Assembly (NCBI GenBank): GCA_010093685.1
Contig: MU006232.1
Location: 769,427-833,426, forward strand
Direction of reading: 5' to 3'
Origin: Ophiobolus disseminans
Taxonomy: Eukaryota; Ascomycota; Dothideomycetes; Pleosporales; Phaeosphaeriaceae
DNA length: 64,000 nt
The position numbers and the translations under genes were made by a program. Below, piece after piece: positions 57,698 through 64,000 of this stretch. Each line of letters opens with the position of its first letter. Position 1 is the first letter of the stretch. Under the pieces are notes generated by a model that was not told the DNA's origin, did not search any database, and saw nothing but the letters and a program-made list of their open reading frames with translations.

Positions 57698-60600
57698 TTA
57701 GGCACCCTGCAGCCCCAGCCCGACTCCCTCACCATTTCCCTCGTCTCGGCTTCTGTCTCTTCCACGCCCCATTTCCCTAATTCGTCTTCCTTCCATTAGG
57801 CCCCTCAGGCCTCGCTTCTGCAGGCCCACAACAGCACTGATTTCTCCGTTCCAAACTTCTCGCTCTTCAATGCCGCTTCCATCTCCATATCCGCTGTCAG
57901 ACGCAGAAGCAGACGTTGCCTCAGACACAGCAGAGCTGACTTCGTCATCCTGAGTCCGATCAACGTCTGTGTTGACGCGCAGTGCACGAAGACCAGCGTC
58001 AAGACTGTGTTCCACATCGGCTACCGTAGTGCCGTTGCGAGCAGTGGGGGCAGATAAGGGATCGTGGAGGCCGTTAGTATGTCCATTTGTCGCTGATGCA
58101 CCGTTGACGCCAAGAAAGGCAATGCCTGTGCCACCACCAGCGGCCATGGCTGCGGCGTTGAAGATCGCTGCAGTATTTCTGTTATCTAGGAGGACGTGGA
58201 GTCGTTCGATGATAGCTTCGAGAAGACCATCAATATGGTATGGTCGTGCGAGCTGTAGGAGGGAGCAGAGAATCTGTGGTGTGCATAGTGGTGAGTTAGG
58301 CGATGGTAGAGATGATGTGTAAAGGTAGTGAATGAGCGCTTGCAGTGTAAGATGAGTATGCGGGAGATATAGGGTTCGTGGTCTTTGAGTAGGGGGTTGC
58401 GATGATGGATCTGGTGGGCTGAGCGACGAGTATGATGTCGAAGAAGTGGCTTCGGAGGCTGTGATAGTATTTGCGGTGAGTGTTGTCGCAGTTGAGTAGT
58501 TTGTCCTGATAGAAGGCGTGATTGTGATGCTCGAGTTTCGCGAGGGGTGCATTTGCGCCGAGGGTCGTAACGTCGCTGCGTCTGCAATTTCTTTCTCTTC
58601 ACTGCGCGTGCTCTCACGGAGCAATTGATTGAAGTAAGGACCCCAGCGTCGCGCGACGAGATGAGAATTGACCGGTATGCGTTCCCCATGAATGGCAAGG
58701 AAGTCCATATCTGCAAATTCTCGTATACCCAGTGCCATTTGACCAAGCTCAGTCGCCGCAGGTAGCATTGTCCGTCCTCCTGCAAGCAAGTCCAAGCGAT
58801 CGTGCTGCGGTGGAGAACTGACTGATTGGAAGGCAGAGCTAGGTGTCACTTTCCGTGGGTTGTCGTACAGTCCAAAAGCTTCCAACTCTACCACACACAT
58901 GTTTGAGAAATTGATTCGTCGATGGTTGTAGTCTTCGACAAGACTTCGTTTGCGGTTGCCCAATATCACAAAGCTGTTGCGGCGATTCCATAGCACTCCT
59001 CGATTCCAGCTTCCTTGACTGAAGATATTGCCACCTGCCTCTATCCTTCCCCAGCTCAAGGTCCGTAAGTCGAGAGCCCAGAGCGCATACTCTTGTTTCG
59101 AGGAGGTCAAAAAAGTGCCACTGACAACGAAGTGGTTGTTGATAACACCACCATTCGGAAATCGAAGGCCGGGTGGTGCAAAATTGCCTTGCATCGGCTT
59201 TTCAGACAGGGTTCCATCAGGATGCCGTACTTGTAGTTCGAGCCTGACGTCCAGGAAGTTATAGTTCGAGTATATGAGCATGGATGACTGGCCGTTTGTA
59301 GACGAGCTCTGTTCATCCGAGTTCGGCGACTCGCTACCCTGTCTTACTCCTGCACCTATATCGTTAGGGTTGATGCTCGTCAACGGCGCGACAACACTTC
59401 GATAGGCTCCACAACTCCTTCCAAGTGTACTTGTCTCTGTCCACTTCAGGCTCCGCAAGTTAAAAACACTGATCTGCTCGATGTAGTGGTTTGCGCTGTC
59501 TTGACCACCGACAACCACCATTTCCGCGCCACCTTCGCCTTCCAATTGGACGCCGAGAGAGCCCTGGTTAGGATTCGTTGAAGCTGGGTTGTGACGGATG
59601 GCTGTTACAGCGGCCCCGGTGGAGCTGAACACTGCAGAAGAAGGAAGAATGGTCGCACAGTGGGCATATCGGCCTTGAGGCGGATCGCTCGACTGTACAT
59701 GCATCCATGTCCGTGTAGGAGCATCGTAGATATGGACGTCCGACATGACTACAACCTCGGGCTGAGCGTCGGCGGGAGTACCTTGCAGTACGGCTGTCGC
59801 TTGATTCGAAGATGAAGTCGCGGGAGACATGCCTCCATAGCAGACCAATTTCGTATCCCCCAAAGGGCACACACTATGGAAGTAACGCGCGCTTGGTATC
59901 TCTCCTTTCGCATCCACTTTTGTCCAATGCCGTTTGACCAAGTCTAGCTCATAGAGGTCTGATGTGAGTTGAGGTCTTGTCCGCGACAATCTCCTACCTC
60001 CAAAAACATATAACTTGTCGCCCAGTATTGTGGTTGTTGCGCCCACCAATGGATGGGGCTCTCGCCCAGTGGTTCGGTGGACATTGCACACCAAGCCTGA
60101 AAGCCCGGCAGTTGAAGACGTGGGAGTCCCCAACCCTGCTATCGCTGGTGAATGAGTACTGCCTGCTCCAGGCGTCCGGGCAGAGGCGGTTTGAGACCTG
60201 TCATCCTGGGCATCCTGCTGAGATATACTGGTCTGACTTCCGTTTGTAGTTGAGTTATAATTTCCCGAATATAGCTGGGAAGCCGAGGGTGCGGAGATCT
60301 GCGAGTCAAGGGTACCATTACGGCTCGTATTTGGCGCAGCCATTCTCGTCAGGCCCGGAGAGCAGGCTGTTGAGGTAGAAGTGCGCGGTTGCTCCAAATC
60401 AAAAGAAAGGTTGAAAGGCGACGTGGAGAATCTCTGAATAGGTAGGGCCCACTCCGGTATCACTATTTCAACATGCCGCGACCTGACACTCGAAGAGTCG
60501 CCAACGGATTTCTGATTTGGTAGCGGAAATCCAGAAAGGCTTGGTTGACTGCTTGAAACGAATGTCGATGTCCGAGAAGAGCTAAGCCCACCGGAAGTAC

Positions 60601-60904
60601 AGGGGCTTGTGGGTGCTACAGATGGCTCATACGGTGGAATGACAATAGGAATGTGCTTCTTCCTCGTTTGCGGGGCTGTATCGGTGCTTAGAAAGGAATG
60701 GCGGTGATCTTGGCTAAGATTCTTTTCCAAATGAACCCTGAAATGGGGCCGGTCAAGGGAATCCGCAGATTCGACTGATCGTCTCTTCTTGCTCGGCAAC
60801 AAGACTCGTCTAAGTTTGAACGCTCTGGGACGCTTTGGGCCGTTGTCCAGAGGTGTAGTACTAGCGCTCCACGCAGGATAGGACAGCCCTATGGGAAGTG
60901 ACAT
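57698..60904 (-). CDS. Kelch-repeat and BTB protein, Ral2-like
   Basis: Intronless gene of 1068 residues. Residues 1-280 are Ser/Pro-rich with a basic cluster (LLPSKKRRS, residues 35-43). Residues about 285-680 contain kelch repeats forming a propeller: GDKLYVFGGRRLSRTRPQL, PSARYFHSVCPLGDTKLVCY, GRYAHCATIL and FVILGN. A BTB/POZ domain begins at about residue 725 (FADMDFLAIHGERIPVNSHL). It is interrupted by a Ser/Thr-rich insert at about 785-840 before its second half (HTHLTLQALIHYLYTSSLPS). The kelch-then-BTB order and size match fission yeast Ral2, implicated in Ras activation during mating and morphogenesis; orthology is inference. The C-terminal 110 residues are low complexity. The frame is unbroken. 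Confidence 0.85.
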   Translation of the reverse strand: MSLPIGLSYPAWSASTTPLDNGPKRPRAFKLRRVLLPSKKRRSVESADSLDRPHFRVHLEKNLSQDHRHSFLSTDTAPQTRKKHIPIVIPPYEPSVAPTSPCTSGGLSSSRTSTFVSSSQPSLSGFPLPNQKSVGDSSSVRSRHVEIVIPEWALPIQRFSTSPFNLSFDLEQPRTSTSTACSPGLTRMAAPNTSRNGTLDSQISAPSASQLYSGNYNSTTNGSQTSISQQDAQDDRSQTASARTPGAGSTHSPAIAGLGTPTSSTAGLSGLVCNVHRTTGREPHPLVGATTTILGDKLYVFGGRRLSRTRPQLTSDLYELDLVKRHWTKVDAKGEIPSARYFHSVCPLGDTKLVCYGGMSPATSSSNQATAVLQGTPADAQPEVVVMSDVHIYDAPTRTWMHVQSSDPPQGRYAHCATILPSSAVFSSTGAAVTAIRHNPASTNPNQGSLGVQLEGEGGAEMVVVGGQDSANHYIEQISVFNLRSLKWTETSTLGRSCGAYRSVVAPLTSINPNDIGAGVRQGSESPNSDEQSSSTNGQSSMLIYSNYNFLDVRLELQVRHPDGTLSEKPMQGNFAPPGLRFPNGGVINNHFVVSGTFLTSSKQEYALWALDLRTLSWGRIEAGGNIFSQGSWNRGVLWNRRNSFVILGNRKRSLVEDYNHRRINFSNMCVVELEAFGLYDNPRKVTPSSAFQSVSSPPQHDRLDLLAGGRTMLPAATELGQMALGIREFADMDFLAIHGERIPVNSHLVARRWGPYFNQLLRESTRSEEKEIADAATLRPSAQMHPSRNSSITITPSIRTNYSTATTLTANTITASEATSSTSYSSLSPPDPSSQPPTQRPRTLYLPHTHLTLQALIHYLYTSSLPSPNSPLCTPQILCSLLQLARPYHIDGLLEAIIERLHVLLDNRNTAAIFNAAAMAAGGGTGIAFLGVNGASATNGHTNGLHDPLSAPTARNGTTVADVEHSLDAGLRALRVNTDVDRTQDDEVSSAVSEATSASASDSGYGDGSGIEEREVWNGEISAVVGLQKRGLRGLMEGRRIREMGRGRDRSRDEGNGEGVGLGLQGA

Positions 60905-62200
60905 GGTCAGCGTTTGGACTCTAATCTACCACAGGGTCGGAGAAAAAAGATATGAAATGCAAAAGCGCACGGAAAGGGCACAATCCCCGGGTTTTCTACA
61001 ACCACAGCGATGCCACCTGTAAGATTCTCCCATTGCAGGCGTTTCCTGCAAGGTCTCGGCTACCAATAAAGCGGTATGCGTCAGGTGGAAAAGCCATGTT
61101 TGCATCGCGGCTGCTGTGCTACCGTCTCTTATGTTGTACCAGGACGGGCTTGCAGCACATCGACGCCGCGTGGTCGGACGAAAGAGGTATGAAGCGCGTC
61201 ATCTTTGTCTGACATGGCCCCGAAAAAGCGGCGCAGCTGAAAATACATATGAGGGGATACTATACACATGATTGGGGTGCAAAGAAACGGGTGCTAAAAA
61301 CCCTGGAGGGACCGCACGAGGGGTCTTTGTAAGAGAATCACGAGCCTTACTTGTAGGAAGCTGCAGACGCTACGGACCAGCGAGCGGGGAAGGAGCAACC
61401 GGCCGGACGGTAGAAGCGTTAGGGGAGGAGCAACGTATTCAACGGCGTTCGTCTCGCGGCGTGCAGGCAGAAATCGATGTGTGAAGTGGGCGCAAAGGCT
61501 TTGATCCAGTCCAAAAGTAGCTAGGATGTTCGGCGAGATGCAAGGGACGGCCGGTGGAGAAGTGTTGTGAGCGCGAGAAGGCTTGGGGTTGAGCTTTGAA
61601 GTATCAAAGTCACTCCTGGCGCTATAGCAGTGACAGGAATAGTAAAGTAGGCTGACTTTGCGTGAATGCGGCCTACGAGGCGGCCGGACAGGCGACGGAG
61701 CGGACGGGCGCAGACCTCCGAAAGGCAGCCTTGAAAGCGCTTCAGCTGCGGTGCACTGTCAGATCTCCTGGTAACACAGTTGGCCTCAGCACGGACGGGA
61801 TAGTAGTTCAACGACGACAAAGTTAAATCCACGACGTGCAGCTTCAGACGCGAGAGAGGGGTCACACAACTTTGACGTTCGCCCTTTAACGATGCCCGCT
61901 TTCCTGGGACAATGTCCGCACGGCCCCAGGCTAATTGGCGCGTCGCAGACGACAAATAGGACGGCGATGTGGGCTCAAGACGTGCAAGCCCTACGAAGCC
62001 TTGCGACTCGAGAAAAGGCTATTTACCGACGTCTCGAGCGGCTATTCTCACCCTCTCGGTCGATCTAGAGGTGGCCGAAAATTTGGAAACGGCAGCGCAT
62101 TTCAGGTCGCGTTGAGCACTGGTCGAGGTCCAGGCAGATCATTAGCCCAATCTCCGGCTCTCGGTAGGTCAATCGGTCAAGGAAAGCACATAGGCCTTCC
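60905..62200. other. Intergenic region, nothing recognised
   Basis: About 1.3 kb upstream of the kelch/BTB gene. No gene family, RNA gene or repeat was recognised before the tandem array beginning at about 62201. Confidence 0.5.
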
Positions 62201-62332
62201 CATTATTCGTGCCCCAATAAGAAACCTGTCTATCCTCAAGATGTTATAATGTCAAAGACTGACTAGTGATATACTTGCGAGTCTATACAGTCTAGTCTTA
62301 CGGTTGGGGCATGTATCGTTGCAACATCTAGT
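62201..62332 (+). mobile_element. MITE-like element, family 2, copy K
   Basis: The arms ATTATTCGTGCCCCAATAAG and (CTTACGGTTGGGGCATGTAT) face each other. The inner pair is ACCTGTCTATCCTCAAG and CTTGCGAGTCTATACAGTC. It ends GCAACATCTAGTG. Non-coding, first unit of the tandem array. Confidence 0.68.
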
Positions 62333-62560
62333 GTTGTTGTGCTTAGGTATGGTGTTGTCCCTTCCGCATCCTTCTACGTGAACGCTCCCTCCCCACGAGA
62401 GGCCTTACGTTGCGATTTGTTATATCTAGCATGCTGAACCATCATTCAAGAGCAGCAGGTCATGCTCAATGACTGTTCGCGTTCCAGCACCGCGCCCTCC
62501 AGCCCACCCTGAGGCAGCCCGCCAAATATGTCAAGAAAAGCACACGCTTGCTCCAGGCAT

Positions 62561-62697
62561 CCCAAATATTCGTGTGCCATCAAGAAGCCTGTCTATCCTC
62601 AAGATGATTTATCGCAAATAACCATCTAATTATATACTTGCGAGTCTATACAGGCTAGTCTTTCGGCCAGGACACAAATTGTAGCAACCTCTAGTGT
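62561..62697 (+). mobile_element. MITE-like element, family 2, copy L
   Basis: It has the same structure as copy K: the arm ATTCGTGTGCCATCAAGAAG, the inner pair GCCTGTCTATCCTCAAG and CTTGCGAGTCTATACAGGC, and the right arm GGCCAGGACACAAATTGTAG with end GCAACCTCTAGTG. Non-coding. Confidence 0.7.
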
Positions 62698-62880
62698 CAT
62701 CGAGGTATATCACCTAACAAGCATCTATGAATACCGCGGATATGGATGTAATGCTCTCATTGTGTTTAGTCAGCTCATCAAGTAGGTGCACGTCGCACCG
62801 CGCCTTCCTCCAACCCAGCCCGTCCCCGCGAGGCAGCCCGCCAAAAAGGCTGGAAGAGAACCACACGCCTGCTTTACTTG

Positions 62881-63000
62881 TTCCAATCATCTGTACGCTA
62901 TCAAGAAGCCTGTCTATCCTCAAGATGTTATGACGTTGAAGACTATCCAGTAATAGACTTGCGGGTCTATACAGGTCACGTTTTCGGCCACGCGAGGAGT
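62881..63000 (+). mobile_element. MITE-like element, family 2, copy M (right end truncated)
   Basis: The inner pair GCCTGTCTATCCTCAAG and CTTGCGGGTCTATACAGG is well kept. The right arm stops after TTTTCGGCCACGCGAGG, lacking the GCAAC end. Non-coding, third unit of the tandem array. Confidence 0.66.
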
Positions 63001-63168
63001 CACTCCACACGCAACAAGCATCCATGTATACCGAGGAGATGGCCGTAGTGTTTTCATTATATCTAATAAACCCATTGCCCAACCAATGCCCAACCGCAGC
63101 AGGTGCTGCTCGGAGACGGTTCACGTTACACTGGGCCTCCCTCCAGCGCAACCTATATAGTCATCCGT

Positions 63169-64000
63169 TTAGACGTTGGCGCTGGTCTTCTCCTTGGGCA
63201 GAGGAGTCTGTGGGTACAGTTAGCGTCAGTCTTCGAGCTTCGGTTCTTAGGATACGTACGAATCGGAGGTATGGCTTGACGATGCGGAAGTCGGGGAACA
63301 GCGTCTTCGCCTCGTCATTCTTGACCGAGGGATGCACGATAACATCGTCACCAGGTATCCAGTTGATCGGAGTTGTCACCCTGTGCTTGTCGCCAGTCTG
63401 CAAGGAATCCAAAACCCTCAAAACTTCAGCCGAGTTACGTCCCGTGGAGGCAGGGTAGGAAAGGATCAAGCGGATCGTCTTCTTGGGGTCGATGATGAAT
63501 ACCTGGAGGCGGATCAGGAGTCAGTGCATGTCTTGTACAGATCTTGTTTACTAGGGGTACCAACCGATCGGATAGTGAAAGCGACGCCCTTGGAATCGAC
63601 GTTGGTGGTGTCCTGGTGGTCAATCCTGCGCATCGGGTCAGATGTGTCTCGGAGAGGGCGAGAGTCTCAGAACCTACATGTCGTACGCGTACGCGACCTT
63701 CCGCTCCTTGTCGCCGATGATGGGGAACTTCAGGTTGCTGCCCGAGATCTCGTCGATGTCCTTGATCCAGCCATCGTGGCTGTCGATGGTGTTTGCGGAG
63801 AGGCCGATGAGCTTTGCGCCACGCTTGGTGAACTCGGGCTCAAGCTTCGCGAAAGCACCGAGCTCGGTGGTGCAGACGGGTGTGTAGTCCTCGGGATGGG
63901 AGAAGAGGACGACCCACTTGTCGCCGATGAACTCGTGGAAGTCGATGGGACCCTGGGTGGTCTCGGCCTTGAAGTTGGGGGCGGTGCTGCCCAGACGTAG
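63169..64000 (-). CDS. 1-Cys peroxiredoxin (Prx6/yeast Prx1 type), N-terminus missing
   Basis: Thiol peroxidase that reduces hydroperoxides. Visible minus-strand exons: 64000-63678 (open at the edge), 63625-63565, 63502-63260 and 63207-63169; introns are 52, 62 and 52 bp. The sequence reads LRLGSTAPNFKAETTQGPID at the window edge, then HPEDYTPVCTTELG with the peroxidatic Cys. Blocks specific to the 1-Cys group follow: NLKFPIIGDKERKVAYAYDM, FIIDPKKTIRLILSYPASTG, and RVTTPINWIPGDDVIVHPSV. It ends KPYLRFTPLPKEKTSANV. Any mitochondrial presequence would lie outside the window, so location is open. The 3' end abuts the decayed tandem array at 62.2-63.1 kb. No defect is visible. Confidence 0.94.

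Larger units (their letters stand above)
62201..63130 (+). repeat. Decayed tandem array of about 300-360-bp units
   Basis: Three units share the order: AAGCACA/ACCACACGC-rich stretch, ATTCGTG.., the inverted-repeat element, then a spacer. The spacers also match. CAACAAGCATCTATGAATAC (62716) pairs with CAACAAGCATCCATGTATAC (63013), and GAGGCAGCCCGCCAAA occurs at 62510 and at 62838. So the spacing between copies K, L and M (about 358 and 313 bp) reflects duplication of element plus flank, not three separate insertions. Divergence between units is substantial. The array lies just downstream of the peroxiredoxin gene. Confidence 0.75.

Noticed and set aside
61521..61955. Minus-strand open frame of 144 codons upstream of the kelch/BTB gene
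   Set aside because: Arg/Ser/Leu-rich without motif, in likely promoter sequence; treated as chance.

Overview
The window looks like nuclear DNA of a filamentous ascomycete (Pezizomycotina, most likely Dothideomycetes). Genes are split by introns of about 43-83 bp (one of 164 bp) with GT..AG borders and CTAAC-like branch sites. The gene set is typical of such fungi: separase, COP9 subunit 2, otubain, Rho3, Ral2-like kelch/BTB protein, CSC1-type channel, DUF7896 protein, fungal-rhodopsin membrane protein and heme-thiolate peroxidase. I read 23 genes, rebuilding exons by eye from conserved family motifs and splice signals. Two genes run off the window: separase on the left (its catalytic end is missing) and a 1-Cys peroxiredoxin on the right (its N-terminus is missing).

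Layout. 1-5.4 kb: separase (-). 5.4-18.2 kb: gene-poor, holding only a seven-helix receptor-like gene (+, 10.4 kb) and a DUF7896 zinc-finger gene (-, 14.2 kb). 18.2-19.0 kb: a heme-thiolate peroxidase gene with an apparent frameshift. 19.8-30.6 kb: a denser block with a 1227-residue tail-anchored protein, a CSC1/OSCA-type channel, a protein with two XPA-C-like modules, and divergent ribosomal genes eL21/uS4 sharing a 180-bp promoter. 31-41 kb: deoxyribose-phosphate aldolase, eS27, a sugar O-acetyltransferase, a GMC oxidoreductase and the rRNA-processing WD40 protein Ipi3. 43.5-51.1 kb: otubain, CSN2 and Rho3. 52.2-57.1 kb: a histidine-rich secreted protein, a fungal-rhodopsin membrane protein and a small single-pass membrane protein. 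57.7-60.9 kb: the Ral2-like kelch/BTB protein. 63.2 kb to the end: peroxiredoxin.

Apart from the neighbouring ribosomal protein genes there is no evident operon-like or biosynthetic cluster. The main unexplained structure is a set of about twelve short (120-210 bp), non-coding, imperfect inverted-repeat elements spread from 17.6 to 63 kb. They resemble MITEs and share a core reading roughly CCTGTMTATCCTCA. They sit beside genes. Two bracket the GMC oxidoreductase, two bracket the peroxidase, and three lie in a decayed tandem array at 62.2-63.1 kb. I found no clear tRNA, rRNA or CRISPR array, no autonomous transposon gene and no convincing new multi-gene system.
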